NCBI RefSeq assembly: GCF_003337565.1
Contig: NZ_QPJL01000016.1
Location: forward strand, 1 to 64,000
Origin: Paracoccus lutimaris
GTDB taxonomy: Bacteria > Pseudomonadota > Alphaproteobacteria > Rhodobacterales > Rhodobacteraceae
Direction of reading: 5' to 3'
DNA: 64,000 bases
A model generated the notes under the pieces. It searched no databases and was not told the origin of the DNA. It worked only from the letters and a program-made list of their open reading frames with translations. The position numbers and the translations under genes are program-made. Each line of letters opens with the position of its first letter. Within the stretch, counting starts at the first letter, position 1. This document shows, piece after piece, positions 8,973-17,560 of this stretch.

Positions 8973-10013
8973 ATGGCTTTGGAATCCCTGCGTGTCTACA
9001 GAATCACATCTGGTGACACGAGCTATCAGCACAGCGGAAATTTCGGGATCGAGATCGCCGGCACGATCACGATCGATGACTCGAATGGCACTGGCGACAA
9101 TGCCCTGGGCGATTTCACCGATACCGGGGTGGCGGATGTTCCCGACCAGAACGTCACCGCATCGACCGTCACCGGGATCGTGGCCGGCAATGTGGTGGAT
9201 TCCCGCTACATGTACACGTTCACCGGCAGCGACGGCTCAACCGGTACGGTGTATTTCCTGGCGACAAATAGCGGCACGAATTACGGCTCGCTGATCCTCT
9301 CGACCACTCCGCTTGACCCCAGCGTCACCTATACCTTCGGGGCCTTCAACCGGAACGGTTCCGTCAATTACAACGCCGTGGTGCGCTGCTTTGCCCGCGG
9401 CACGCGGATCGAGACCGAGACCGGCCCGGTCCGGATCGAGGATCTGTCTGTCGGCGATCGGGTGCTGACGCTGGATAACGGCTATCAGGCGATCAGGTGG
9501 ATCGGCGCGACGAAACTGGGCATCGGGGCGCTGCTGGCCAAGCCGAAGCTGCGGCCGGTGGTGATCGAAAAGGGCGCGCTGGGTTGCGGCGCGCCGCGCG
9601 AGGAGCTGCGCGTCTCGCCGCAGCACCGGATGCTGGTCCGCTCGATCATCGCGCGGCGCATGTTCGACACCGACGAGGTGCTGGTCCCGGCCAACAAGCT
9701 CGTGGGTCTTGCCGGCATCCGCATCGACGACTCCTGCCGCGAGGTGGAATATTTCCATCTTCTGTTCGACAGCCACCAGATCATCCACGCCGAGGGCGCC
9801 CTTTCGGAAAGCCTGCTCATGGGATCCGAGGCGGTCAACGGCCTTGATCCTGAGGCGCTGGCCGAGCTTGTCGAGATTTTCGGCGACCTGACGCTTGCGG
9901 GGTTGCCGTCTGCCATTCCCGCCCGGCCGATCCCCGAAACCGGGAAATCCATCAAGGAGCTGGTGCGGCGGCACCAGCGCAACAGCAAGTCGCTGGTGGC
10001 CGAGCAGGTCTGA
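8973..10013 (+). CDS. Hint-domain (hedgehog/intein-fold) protein
   Basis: The 346-aa protein has two parts. Residues 1-135 are a Gly/Ser/Thr/Asp-rich beta domain (D-S-N-G-T-G-D-N, G-S-D-G-S-T-G-T) resembling repetitive extracellular proteins. From Cys139 (R-C-F-A-R-G-T-R-I-E-T) runs a Hint domain: G-P-V-R-I-E-D-L-S-V-G-D-R-V-L-T near 151-166, V-S-P-Q-H-R-M near 214 with His218, and F-H-L-L-F-D-S-H-Q near 261-269. Cys139 is the expected self-splicing/cleaving nucleophile. No second protein part follows the domain, so autocleavage or cholesterol-like transfer is only a possibility. There is no classical signal peptide; Rhodobacteraceae relatives are thought to be exported. It stands alone. Confidence 0.85.
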   Translation: MALESLRVYRITSGDTSYQHSGNFGIEIAGTITIDDSNGTGDNALGDFTDTGVADVPDQNVTASTVTGIVAGNVVDSRYMYTFTGSDGSTGTVYFLATNSGTNYGSLILSTTPLDPSVTYTFGAFNRNGSVNYNAVVRCFARGTRIETETGPVRIEDLSVGDRVLTLDNGYQAIRWIGATKLGIGALLAKPKLRPVVIEKGALGCGAPREELRVSPQHRMLVRSIIARRMFDTDEVLVPANKLVGLAGIRIDDSCREVEYFHLLFDSHQIIHAEGALSESLLMGSEAVNGLDPEALAELVEIFGDLTLAGLPSAIPARPIPETGKSIKELVRRHQRNSKSLVAEQV

Positions 10014-10026
10014 ACGGGTCAGGCGC

Positions 10027-10045
10027 GGCAGGCCACCCGCCTGCC
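10027..10045. terminator. Hairpin between convergent genes
   Basis: GGCAGGC (10027-10033) and GCCTGCC (10039-10045) form a 7-bp stem with a five-base loop between two gene ends. No T-run is present. Confidence 0.4.
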
Positions 10046-10057
10046 CGCCGGCCGGGC

Positions 10058-10810
10058 TCAGATCGTGCCGGCCTCGACCAGGAAATCCTGCGCCGTGCAC
10101 ATGGCCGCGTCATCCGAGGCGAGAAACACCGCCATCCGCGCGACATAGACCGGCTCGATCATGTCTTTCAGGCATTGGCGGTCGCGATGCGCCTCCAGCG
10201 CCTCGGGGGTCAGCCATAGCTGCTTTTGCCGCTCGGTCATGATCCAGCCGGGAACGACTGTATTGACGCGGATGCGGTGCGGCCCCAGATCGCGCGCCAT
10301 GTTGCGGGTCAGCCCATGCACCGCCGATTTGCTGGTCGTATAGGCCGGAAAGCCGCCCTGCGGCATCATCCACGAGACTGAGCCCATATTGATGATCGAC
10401 CCGGACCCCGCCGCGATCATGTCGGGCGCCACGGCCTGAATGGCAAAGAACATGTGGCGGATATTGGTCGCCGCGCGTTCGTCCCAATAGTCCACGGTCA
10501 CGTCGCGCCAATCGTGGCGATCATCGCGGGCGGCATTGTTGACCAGCACCTGCGCCGGGCCGACACGGTCCCGCAGCCGGGCAAAAGCGGCTTGCAGGGC
10601 CGGGATGTCGCGCAGATCGCAGGGCTCGAAGGCGAGTTCGCCCGGCGTCTCGCGGGCCAGCGCCACGCCCGCGCCGGCATCCAGATCGACAAAGCCGACG
10701 CGGCAACCCTGAGCGGCGAATTCGCGCACCAGCTCGGCGCCGATGCCGGATGCGCCGCCGGTGATATAGACCGTGCGGCCCTTGAGACTCGGATAGATGC
10801 CGAATGCCAT
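10058..10810 (-). CDS. Short-chain dehydrogenase, sugar-dehydrogenase type
   Basis: The 250-aa classical SDR shows T-G-G-A-S-G-I-G (residues 17-24, NAD(P) binding), N-N-A-A-R-D-D near 90, catalytic Ser in G-S-V-S and Y-T-T-S-K near 155. The N-N-A-x-x-D-D-R-H sequence and the W-I-M-T-E-R-Q-K-Q-L-W-L-T-P segment near 198 resemble bacterial D-galactose/L-fucose/L-arabinose 1-dehydrogenases, so a soluble aldose dehydrogenase is a reasonable guess. No sugar transport or lactonase gene adjoins it, so the substrate stays open. GGGGAGGGACG before the ATG is a strong ribosome site. Confidence 0.8.
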   Translation of the reverse strand: MAFGIYPSLKGRTVYITGGASGIGAELVREFAAQGCRVGFVDLDAGAGVALARETPGELAFEPCDLRDIPALQAAFARLRDRVGPAQVLVNNAARDDRHDWRDVTVDYWDERAATNIRHMFFAIQAVAPDMIAAGSGSIINMGSVSWMMPQGGFPAYTTSKSAVHGLTRNMARDLGPHRIRVNTVVPGWIMTERQKQLWLTPEALEAHRDRQCLKDMIEPVYVARMAVFLASDDAAMCTAQDFLVEAGTI

Positions 10811-10912
10811 TCGTCCCTCCCCCTGCGCCGGACGCGATCCCAGCCGCCGCTGCCCAAGCAGTTTCAGGGCGAATTGCCGGCGGACGCAAGCCCGCCGTGA
10901 TCCTTGCGCCCC

Positions 10913-12169
10913 TCAGCCGCGCAAAAGCGCCAAGAGCCGGGTATCGGCATAGCCATCCGCCGTGACCCCGCGCGTGCGCTGATAGGCCTTGATCGCCTCG
11001 GAGGTCTGGCTGCCGATCTTGCCATCCACGCCGCCGGTGTCAAAGCCGCGCGCGTTCAGCATGCGCTGGATCTCGGATTTCTCGGTGGTGGATAGCGGCC
11101 GGTCGCCGCGCGGCCAGCTGCCGCGGATGCCAGAACGCCCGGCAATCGCCTCACCCAGATAGGCCACCCCCAGCGCATAGCTGTCGGAGGCGTTGTATTT
11201 CAGGATGGCGCGGAAATTCTCGGTGATCAGGAAGGCCGGGCCGCGCGACCCCGCCGGCACCAGGATCGAGCCCGACGGCACCGCCATGCCATTGGCCGCA
11301 CGCACCCCGAGCGCCGCCCATTGGCTGCCCGAGCGGGTGACCGATTTCCCGGTCTGGCCATAGTCGAAGCCCTGCGGCAGGATCACCTCGGTCCCCCAGA
11401 CCTGGCCGGGGCGCCAGCCCATCTGGCGCAGATAGGATGCGGTCGAGGCCAACGCGTCGGTCGGATCGTTCGACCAGATGTCGCGCCGGCCGTCGCCGTT
11501 GAAATCGACGGCATGGTTCAGGAAGGACGATGGCATGAATTGCGTATGCCCCATCGCCCCGGCCCAGCTGCCGACCATATGGGCATTGTCCACGTCGCCC
11601 GCCTGCAGGATGCGCAGCGCCGCGACCAGCTCGCCGGCAAAGAATTCGCCGCGCCGGCCGTCATAGGCCAGCGTCGCCAGCGCCGGGACGATGGGCGTGT
11701 TGCCGCGCCCGGCACCGTAATTCGATTCCATCCCCCAGACGGCCAGCACGATTTCGCGCGGGACGCCGTAGCGGGATTCGATGGCGGACAGCGTGCCGGC
11801 ATGACGCGCGGCCATCTCGCGCCCGGTCGAGATGCGGGCTCCGCCCACGGCCCCGTCCAGATATTCCCAGATCTGCTTGGAAAACTCGCTTTGGCGGCGG
11901 TCCAGCGCCACAAGGCTGGGCTGGAAATGCGCGCCCGCCATGGCACTGTCGAAGGTGACGGGCGAAACCCCGGCGGCCAGCGCGCGCGGGCGGAAGGCCA
12001 TGACCCAGTTGCGGAAACCCGCCTCGCTGCCTTGGCCATTCGCGGTGGGCAGGCCGCTGAAATTGCCGCCGATCACCGCGCCGGGCGTCTGGCTGAGCGA
12101 AACGCCGCAGCCGCTGAGCGAGCCGATCAGCAGCGCCGCAAGGGCGATCCGGGTAAAGCGTCTGGTCAT
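10913..12169 (-). CDS. Lipoprotein lytic murein transglycosylase (MltB/SltB family) with peptidoglycan-binding domain
   Basis: This 418-aa protein has a lipoprotein signal (L-S-G-C with Cys21). The MltB-type domain follows (about 45-330) with the catalytic glutamate Glu148 in V-W-G-M-E-S-N-Y-G and the M-G-H-T-Q-F-M-P-S-S motif near 205. A C-terminal peptidoglycan-binding_1 domain (about 355-415: I-Q-R-M-L-N-A-R-G-F-D) completes it. It should be anchored to the outer membrane and cut glycan strands to 1,6-anhydro-muropeptides. It appears monocistronic. Confidence 0.93.
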   Translation of the reverse strand: MTRRFTRIALAALLIGSLSGCGVSLSQTPGAVIGGNFSGLPTANGQGSEAGFRNWVMAFRPRALAAGVSPVTFDSAMAGAHFQPSLVALDRRQSEFSKQIWEYLDGAVGGARISTGREMAARHAGTLSAIESRYGVPREIVLAVWGMESNYGAGRGNTPIVPALATLAYDGRRGEFFAGELVAALRILQAGDVDNAHMVGSWAGAMGHTQFMPSSFLNHAVDFNGDGRRDIWSNDPTDALASTASYLRQMGWRPGQVWGTEVILPQGFDYGQTGKSVTRSGSQWAALGVRAANGMAVPSGSILVPAGSRGPAFLITENFRAILKYNASDSYALGVAYLGEAIAGRSGIRGSWPRGDRPLSTTEKSEIQRMLNARGFDTGGVDGKIGSQTSEAIKAYQRTRGVTADGYADTRLLALLRG

Positions 12170-12248
12170 GTCGGGCCTGTCCGTCTTGTTGTCTGCTCTG
12201 GGTTTTCCGGCAGTCTAGCCCAGCCCGCGCGGGCTGGATAGGGGCGGA

Positions 12249-12572
12249 TCAAGCCTCGTCCTCATCCCCGAAAAGCGGCTCCATCTGGGCGACGATGACG
12301 GCATTTTCGGCCAGCGCGCGATCCATCAGGGCGCGCTCTTCGTCGGGGATCTCATGGCCCTCGGCCAGCCGCTCGTCGATGCTGCCATGGCCCGTGACCT
12401 CGATCGGCGCCAGCCCCGCCTGCTTGAGGATGGCAACCGTCTCGCGCACCGCCTCCTCCTCATCCTTGCCCGAGGCGTAGCAGACCAGCGCCGCGCCGGT
12501 CGCATCCTCGGGCAAACCGTCATCCTTCGCGCGTCCGACCTCGACCAGAAGCGTATAGACCTGTTGGGCCAT
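12249..12572 (-). CDS. Small acidic cytosolic protein, unknown function
   Basis: A 107-aa acidic protein without signal peptide or membrane segment begins M-A-Q-Q-V-Y-T-L-L-V-E-V-G. A long in-frame upstream extension was rejected because AAGGA lies just before this Met. The alternating V-Y-T-L-L-V-E-V and A-L-V-C-Y-A-S-G strands with intervening helices suggest a small alpha/beta fold. The C-terminus is Glu/Asp-rich. I do not recognise the family. It follows the transglycosylase promoter region on the same strand with no close downstream partner. Confidence 0.7.
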   Translation of the reverse strand: MAQQVYTLLVEVGRAKDDGLPEDATGAALVCYASGKDEEEAVRETVAILKQAGLAPIEVTGHGSIDERLAEGHEIPDEERALMDRALAENAVIVAQMEPLFGDEDEA

Positions 12573-12700
12573 GTCATGTCCTTTGTGGCGATCTGCCGCC
12601 ATATCGCCCGAAACCGGCCCGGCTGACAATGCGCCCTCGTCCGGGACCGGGTCGCTAAGAATGGCGGCCTTGCGGCAGAGGCGCCGGATCGCTCGGCGGC

Positions 12701-12717
12701 TGTAAGGAAGCTGCAAG
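12701..12717 (+). promoter_or_regulatory. Candidate response-regulator direct repeat
   Basis: TGTAAG (12701-12706) and TGCAAG (12712-12717) are near-identical hexamers whose starts are 11 bases apart, one helical turn. This is the arrangement bound by OmpR/PhoB-type regulators. They lie about 50 bases before the PepSY gene, whose cluster contains such a regulator. Confidence 0.35.
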
Positions 12718-12766
12718 CCTCATCCGCGACACAGCATCCATCGCACCGCAAAAAAGGGAGAGTTTC

Positions 12767-13027
12767 ATGCGCGCGTATCATCTGGTTCCGCTGCTCGCCA
12801 CGCTGCTGGCCGGGCCCGTCCTTGCCTCTGAACGCTGCGAGGCGCCGCAGGATCAATGGCGTCCGGTCGATGAGCTGAAGACCCAGCTTGAGGGCAAGGG
12901 CTGGACCATCAGCAACGTCAAGACCGAGGATGGCTGCTACGAGGTCTATGGCAAGGACGAAACCGGCAAGAAGGTCGAGATCTTCTTCGATCCGGTCAGT
13001 TTCGAGGCGGTCGGCTCGGATGACTGA
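12767..13027 (+). CDS. Periplasmic PepSY-domain protein
   Basis: The 86-aa protein has a cleavable signal peptide (M-R-A-Y-H-L-V-P-L-L-A-T-L-L-A-G-P-V-L-A, cleaved near residue 21). One PepSY-like domain follows: L-E-G-K-G-W-T-I-S-N-V-K, then D-G-C-Y-E-V-Y-G-K-D and K-K-V-E-I-F-F-D-P. Two cysteines (24 and 57) may form a disulfide. GGGAGAG precedes the ATG. The stop overlaps the start of the cytochrome b561 gene, so the two are translated together. This pair plus a two-component system is a recurrent proteobacterial arrangement, probably for periplasmic redox or stress responses. Confidence 0.85.
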   Translation: MRAYHLVPLLATLLAGPVLASERCEAPQDQWRPVDELKTQLEGKGWTISNVKTEDGCYEVYGKDETGKKVEIFFDPVSFEAVGSDD

Positions 13028-13556
13028 ACGGGTTCTGGTCTGGGATCGTTTCGTGCGGCTGTTCCACTGGTCCCAGCTGGTGCTGATCGCGGGCTGCTGG
13101 GCGACCTCGGATTCAGGCAAGACCCTGCACGAGACGATGGGCTACGCCATTGGCGCGCTGATCGCGATGCGGCTGGTCTGGGGGTTCATCGGCCCCCGCC
13201 ATGCCCGCTTTGCCGATTTCGTGCGCGGGCCGGGCGCCGTCCTGTCCTATCTGCGCGACCTGCTTGCCGGGCGTGAGCGGCGCTATCTTGGCCACAACCC
13301 CGCCGGCGGCGCGATGATCGTCGCGCTGCTGGCGATGGTCGCCGGCACGGTGGTGACGGGCTGGCTGCAGACCACGGATGCGTTCTGGGGCTCATCGGCG
13401 ATGGAGCAGATCCACGAGGCTTTCGCGGTGATGATCCTTGTCCTTGCCGGCCTCCATGTTGGCGGGGTCATCCTGGAAAGCTGGCGCCACCACGAAAATC
13501 TGGTCGCCGCCATGCTGACCGGCCGCAAGCGCCTGCGGACCGGACGCAGGGATTAG
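13020..13556 (+). CDS. Cytochrome b561-family di-heme membrane protein
   Basis: The 178-aa protein has four transmembrane segments and the expected heme-ligand histidines: His16 in L-F-H-W-S, His37 in L-H-E-T-M-G, and later histidines in Q-I-H-E-A-F and G-L-H-V-G-G. It would pass electrons across or within the inner membrane between quinol and a periplasmic acceptor. The ATG overlaps the PepSY stop by eight bases. It is a paralogue of the b561 gene at 42879: both share R-L-V-W-G-F-x-G-P, R-G-P-G-A and G-H-N-P-x-G-A/G blocks. Confidence 0.9.
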   Translation: MTERVLVWDRFVRLFHWSQLVLIAGCWATSDSGKTLHETMGYAIGALIAMRLVWGFIGPRHARFADFVRGPGAVLSYLRDLLAGRERRYLGHNPAGGAMIVALLAMVAGTVVTGWLQTTDAFWGSSAMEQIHEAFAVMILVLAGLHVGGVILESWRHHENLVAAMLTGRKRLRTGRRD

Positions 13557-13645
13557 CCCGGCATGTACACAGCCCTGCCGCGGTGCCCCGGCGGCGCAGA
13601 GGCGGGGCGCACGCCTCGGTCAGGCGACCGGGACGGCAATGCGGG

Positions 13646-14854
13646 TCAGAACTGCAGCGAGACGCAGGCGCGGCCTTCGCCGATCTCGAAATTCAGGCCG
13701 ATTCCCTCTTTGCCGGCGATCTTCTGGACGATGCCAAGGCCCAGCCCGGTCCCCGGGGAACGGGCGGATTTCTCGAACATGTGGTGGTGAAAGACCGCAT
13801 CCGGCGCCACCCGGTTCGAGACCGTCAGCACCGGACCCGGACGCAGCCGGACCCGGATATCGCCGGTGCCATGGTCGCGCGCGTTGCGCAGCAAGTTTCC
13901 CAGGATCAGCGCCAGCGCCTCGGGCCGGATCGGCACCTCGGCGGTCTCGACATCGCCATCGTCAAAGATCGCCGCGATGCCGGTATCGGCAATCACCATC
14001 CGCGTCACCCGGACCAGGTCACAATGCGCCTCGCCGCTGCCGACGGCTTCGGCCCGCGACAGTTGCAGCAGCCGATCAACCAGCAGCGACAGGCGGCGCA
14101 GTGCCTCGACCATGCGCGCGGCACTGCCCGGTTCGGCCATGCCCGCCGCCATCAGCTGCGCCTGCGCCGAGGCCGCCGCGATCGGCGTGCGCAGCTCATG
14201 CGCGGCATGGGTGGCGAATTGGCGCTCGGCTTCGACATGGTCGCGGATCCGGTCCAGATACAGGTTCATCGACTGCGATATCGGCGCCAGCTCGCGCGGC
14301 AGATTTCCCGCCGCGACCGGCGACAGATCGCCGGGCTTGCGCGATTGCAGCCGCTCGGCAAAGCGCGTCGCCGGACGCAGCGCCGAGGTGACGGCGCGGC
14401 CGACCACCACCACCATGACCAGCGAGACGGGCAGCATCATCACCAGCAGCCAGCCGACGCTTTCCAGCAATTCCTCGTGCCGCCATTCATTGCTTTGCCC
14501 GACCTCGACGCTGATGCCGCTTGCCGGATCGGACACCCGAAAGACCCGCCAGCCCGCAACATCCTGCCCGCCATTCTCGGTCAGGGCCGGCCAGTCGGCG
14601 CCGATGATCTCGACGCCGTCGTCAAGGATGCGCATGGCGGGCGCGTCCGTCCGCGCCGGCAGATCGATCGCCCCCGCCCGCTGATACAGCGCCAGCGAGA
14701 ACCGCGCCGAGGCGCGCAAGCTGTCATCCATCAGCTCGCCCATCTCGTGATCCAGCACCAGAAGCGAGGGCACGAGACCCAGAAGCCCGCCCGCGCCGAT
14801 CCCCAGAACGACGCGCCGCAGCAACCGCCTGCGCAGCGACCAGCCCGTGCTCAT
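13646..14854 (-). CDS. Two-component sensor histidine kinase (QseC/TctE type)
   Basis: This 402-aa inner-membrane kinase has transmembrane helices near residues 15-35 and 133-153 that flank a periplasmic sensor loop of about 100 residues. A HAMP-like linker follows, then the H-box A-A-H-E-L-R-T-P with His219, an N-box L-L-R-N-A-R-D-H-G near 320, and the G-box G-T-G-L-G-L-G-I near 370. The response regulator gene overlaps its start by four bases (ATGA). The operon converges on the PepSY/b561 pair, whose products or redox state are plausible targets. Confidence 0.93.
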   Translation of the reverse strand: MSTGWSLRRRLLRRVVLGIGAGGLLGLVPSLLVLDHEMGELMDDSLRASARFSLALYQRAGAIDLPARTDAPAMRILDDGVEIIGADWPALTENGGQDVAGWRVFRVSDPASGISVEVGQSNEWRHEELLESVGWLLVMMLPVSLVMVVVVGRAVTSALRPATRFAERLQSRKPGDLSPVAAGNLPRELAPISQSMNLYLDRIRDHVEAERQFATHAAHELRTPIAAASAQAQLMAAGMAEPGSAARMVEALRRLSLLVDRLLQLSRAEAVGSGEAHCDLVRVTRMVIADTGIAAIFDDGDVETAEVPIRPEALALILGNLLRNARDHGTGDIRVRLRPGPVLTVSNRVAPDAVFHHHMFEKSARSPGTGLGLGIVQKIAGKEGIGLNFEIGEGRACVSLQF

Positions 14855-15504
14855 GGGATCAGGTATCCAAGGCCGCGCCGGGTCTCGATCACGCCGCTGC
14901 CCAGCTTGGTGCGCAGCCGCGAGACATAGACCTCGACCGCGTTGCCCTCGATGGCGTCATCGAAGGTGTAAAGGCGTTCCTCCAGAACCGGCTTGGACAG
15001 AACCCGGCCGCGCGCGGAAAAAAGCGCCTCGAACACCGCCCATTCGCGCGAGGTCAGGCGGATCTCGGTCTCGTCGCGAAACAGCCGCGCGCCGATGCGG
15101 TCGATGCGCAGATCGCCCAGAAACGCCTCGACCGCCGGATCGCCGGTGGCGCGGCGGCGATGGGCGCGCAGCCGCGCCTCGATCTCGCCAAGGTCATAGG
15201 GCTTGACCACATAATCATCCGCCCCCGCATCCAGCCCGGCGATGCGGTCCTCGATCTGGTCGCGGGCGGTGGCGATCAGCACCGGCACCCGGTTGCCGCG
15301 CCGTCTTTCGCGGCGCAAAAGCTCCAGCCCCGAGCCATCGGGAAGCGCCAGATCCAAAAGCACCGCGTCGAATTCCGCCACCGCCAGCGCCGCCTCGGCA
15401 TCGGCCAGATCGACGGCATGATCGACGGCATGCCCCTGCCCCTGCAGGAAGCGTTGCAGGGCGTCCGCGATATCCGCCTCGTCCTCGACCAGAAGCACGC
15501 GCAT
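14851..15504 (-). CDS. OmpR/PhoB-type response regulator
   Basis: The 217-aa regulator has a receiver domain with acidic Glu7/Asp8, phospho-acceptor Asp51 (L-L-D-L-A-L-P-D-G) and Lys101 (V-V-K-P-Y-D). A winged-helix DNA-binding domain follows: L-T-S-R-E-W-A-V-F-E near 155 and V-Y-V-S-R-L-R-T-K-L near 193. I used the internal start M-R-V-L-L-V-E-D-E because GGGAAGGGG precedes it; upstream in-frame sequence does not look like a receiver. It is co-translated with the kinase downstream. Confidence 0.94.
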   Translation of the reverse strand: MRVLLVEDEADIADALQRFLQGQGHAVDHAVDLADAEAALAVAEFDAVLLDLALPDGSGLELLRRERRRGNRVPVLIATARDQIEDRIAGLDAGADDYVVKPYDLGEIEARLRAHRRRATGDPAVEAFLGDLRIDRIGARLFRDETEIRLTSREWAVFEALFSARGRVLSKPVLEERLYTFDDAIEGNAVEVYVSRLRTKLGSGVIETRRGLGYLIP

Positions 15505-15744
15505 ATGGTCCCCTTCCCTTGCCCGTGGCCAAGTCATGGCCCCGCCGACACGGCAATTCAATCGTCATCGCATCGGCCCGTACCGGCGCGGCTGGCTTTC
15601 GACGCGATCCGCAAGGGCAAGGATCTGACGGTCGGCGCTGCCCTGCCCGCCAGTGCGGGCAGGCCGGGCGGCATGGCATCTGGCCGCGTCTTGCGGTTCT
15701 ATGCCGGCACAGTTCGCCACGAATCAGCCGGATCGGGAACAATC

Positions 15745-16215
15745 ATGAGCAAGAGCTTGCGCCGCGTGCAATCGGCACTTGAGGCCACCGGTCTGACAAT
15801 CGATATCCGCGAAACCGATGACAGCGCCCGCACCGCCGAGGGCGCGGCGGCGGCGGTCGGCTGTGCGGTCGACCAGATCGCGAAATCGATCATCTTTCGC
15901 GGCGAGGCCTCGGGCCATGTGGTGCTGTTCCTGACCGCGGGCGGCAATCGCGTCGATCCGGTCAAGGCAACGGCGGTGGCCGGTCAGACGCTGGGCAAGG
16001 CCGATGCCGACCTGATCCGGGCCGAGACCGGCTTTGCCATCGGCGGCGTGGCCCCGGTCGGGCATCTGCGCAAGATCGAGGCCTATCTGGACCCGCGCCT
16101 GCTGGAATTCGACACGGTCTGGGCGGCGGCCGGCACGCCCCGCCATGTCTTTGCCATCGCGCCCGGGGACCTCTTGCGGGTGACGGGCGCCACGCAGGCG
16201 GATTTCACCGCGTGA
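15745..16215 (+). CDS. YbaK/ProX-type aminoacyl-tRNA deacylase
   Basis: The 156-aa single-domain protein belongs to the YbaK/ProXp editing family, which hydrolyses mischarged tRNAs such as Cys- or Ala-tRNA(Pro). Evidence is the core Q-I-A-K-S-I-I-F-R with a conserved Lys near residue 45, V-L-F-L-T-A-G-G-N-R-V-D near 62, and G-G-V-A-P-V-G-H near 105. The upstream open frame is long, but the start M-S-K-S-L-R-R fits family length. Which tRNA it edits cannot be said. It appears monocistronic. Confidence 0.85.
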   Translation: MSKSLRRVQSALEATGLTIDIRETDDSARTAEGAAAAVGCAVDQIAKSIIFRGEASGHVVLFLTAGGNRVDPVKATAVAGQTLGKADADLIRAETGFAIGGVAPVGHLRKIEAYLDPRLLEFDTVWAAAGTPRHVFAIAPGDLLRVTGATQADFTA

Positions 16216-16234
16216 AAGACGGCCCCCGGACATG

Positions 16235-16258
16235 AAAAAGGGCGGGAAACCCCGCCCT
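16235..16258 (-). terminator. Terminator after the GlsB-type gene
   Basis: On the minus strand an 8-bp stem AGGGCGGG/CCCGCCCT with a four-base loop (arms 16251-16258 and 16239-16246) is followed by five T. It lies 28 bases past the stop of the small membrane-protein gene and also sits downstream of the YbaK gene on the other strand. Confidence 0.8.
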
Positions 16259-16285
16259 GATATCCGGCCTTCGACTGCGACCCGA

Positions 16286-16534
16286 TCAGGTCACGGCCCG
16301 GTAAAGCCAGATCAGCACCACCGCGCCGAACAGGCCGGCGACGCCCTGCGCCACCCAGCTTCCCGCCTGCGCGTTCAGCCCCACAAGACCCAGAAGCGCG
16401 TTGCCGATGACCGCGCCGACAATGCCAAGGATCACATTCAGGATGATCCCCGTATCCGCCTTCATGATGCTGCTGGCGATCCAGCCCGCCAGACCGCCGA
16501 CGATGATCGCCGCAAGCCAACCCAAACCCTGCAT
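16286..16534 (-). CDS. GlsB/YeaQ/YmgE-family membrane protein
   Basis: The 82-aa protein consists of three transmembrane helices (W-L-A-A-I-I-V-G-G-L-A-G-W-I, L-N-V-I-L-G-I-V-G-A-V-I-G-N, G-V-A-G-L-F-G-A-V-V-L-I-W-L). The G-W-I-A-S and G-x-V-G-A-V-I-G-N motifs are those of the transglycosylase-associated protein family. Members are stress-induced and of unknown biochemical role. It is followed by a strong terminator. Confidence 0.88.
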   Translation of the reverse strand: MQGLGWLAAIIVGGLAGWIASSIMKADTGIILNVILGIVGAVIGNALLGLVGLNAQAGSWVAQGVAGLFGAVVLIWLYRAVT

Positions 16535-16642
16535 CTCAAAACTCCGCCTGTCAGGACTTTTCCGCAGGATGAACGCGAAAACCCGGCGCGCGGTTCACGC
16601 CGGGCTTGCGAATTTTCAGACCTGCGAAAACCGGGTCCCGGA

Positions 16643-17467
16643 TCAGTCGCGCAACAACTCGTTGATCGAAGTCTTGGACCGCGTCTGCGCATCCACCCGC
16701 TTGACGATCACCGCGCAGTAAAGGTTGATGCCGTTCTTTGACGGCATCGAGCCGGCAACCACGACCGAGCCGGCCGGCACTTCGCCATAGCTCACATTGC
16801 CGGTCTCGCGGTCCACGATCTTGGTGGATTTGCCGATGAAGACGCCCATGCCAAGGACGGAACCCTCGCGGACGATGCAGCCCTCGACCACCTCGGAGCG
16901 GGCGCCGATGAAGCAATTGTCCTCGATGATGGTGGGGCCGGCCTGCATCGGTTCCAGCACGCCGCCGATGCCGACGCCGCCCGACAGGTGCACGTTCTTG
17001 CCGATCTGGGCGCAAGAGCCGACCGTGGCCCAGGTATCAACCATCGTGCCCTCATCGACATAGGCGCCAAGGTTCACGAAGCTGGGCATCAGCACCACGC
17101 CCTTGGCGATATAGGCCGACTTGCGCACGATGCAGTTCGGCACCGCCCGGAAACCGGCATCGCGCCAGCGGTTCTCGCCCCAGCCGGCGAACTTGCTGTC
17201 CACCTTGTCCCACCAGCCGCCATTCTGCGGCCCGCCGGGCTGCATCTCCATGTCCTTCAGCCGGAACCCCAGCAGCACGGCTTTCTTGGCCCATTGGTTC
17301 ACATGCCAGTCGGCGCCCTGCTTTTCGGCAACGCGCAGCGCGCCCTTGTCCAGCGCCTCCAGCGTGGCCTCGACGGCCTCGCGGGCCTCGCCTTTGGTGG
17401 CGGGGGTGATCTGGTCGCGGATCTCCCAGGCGGCTTCGATGGCGGCTTCAAGGGCGGCGTTCGACAT
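16643..17467 (-). CDS. dapD: 2,3,4,5-tetrahydropyridine-2,6-dicarboxylate N-succinyltransferase
   Basis: DapD (274 aa, standard length) succinylates tetrahydrodipicolinate in the lysine/diaminopimelate pathway. The N-terminal helical domain precedes a left-handed beta-helix with hexapeptide repeats from about residue 105 ([17 protein letters not shown]). Signature [13 protein letters not shown] and [12 protein letters not shown] are present. The start M-S-N-A-A-L-E was chosen over the upstream in-frame Met by family length. Other dap genes are not in the window. Confidence 0.96.
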   Translation of the reverse strand: MSNAALEAAIEAAWEIRDQITPATKGEAREAVEATLEALDKGALRVAEKQGADWHVNQWAKKAVLLGFRLKDMEMQPGGPQNGGWWDKVDSKFAGWGENRWRDAGFRAVPNCIVRKSAYIAKGVVLMPSFVNLGAYVDEGTMVDTWATVGSCAQIGKNVHLSGGVGIGGVLEPMQAGPTIIEDNCFIGARSEVVEGCIVREGSVLGMGVFIGKSTKIVDRETGNVSYGEVPAGSVVVAGSMPSKNGINLYCAVIVKRVDAQTRSKTSINELLRD

Positions 17468-17560
17468 GGGCTTGGCCTCTCTGAGGTGGAAAATGTTGCC
17501 CAAGGGCTATAAGCCGGGGGGCACGGTCGCGCAATGCGCGGCGATCCTTCAGAGGCCCGG

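Noticed and set aside
15505..15744. Possible small gene between the response regulator and the YbaK gene
   Set aside because: Open frames exist on both strands but none has a ribosome site with sensible composition; probably promoter DNA.
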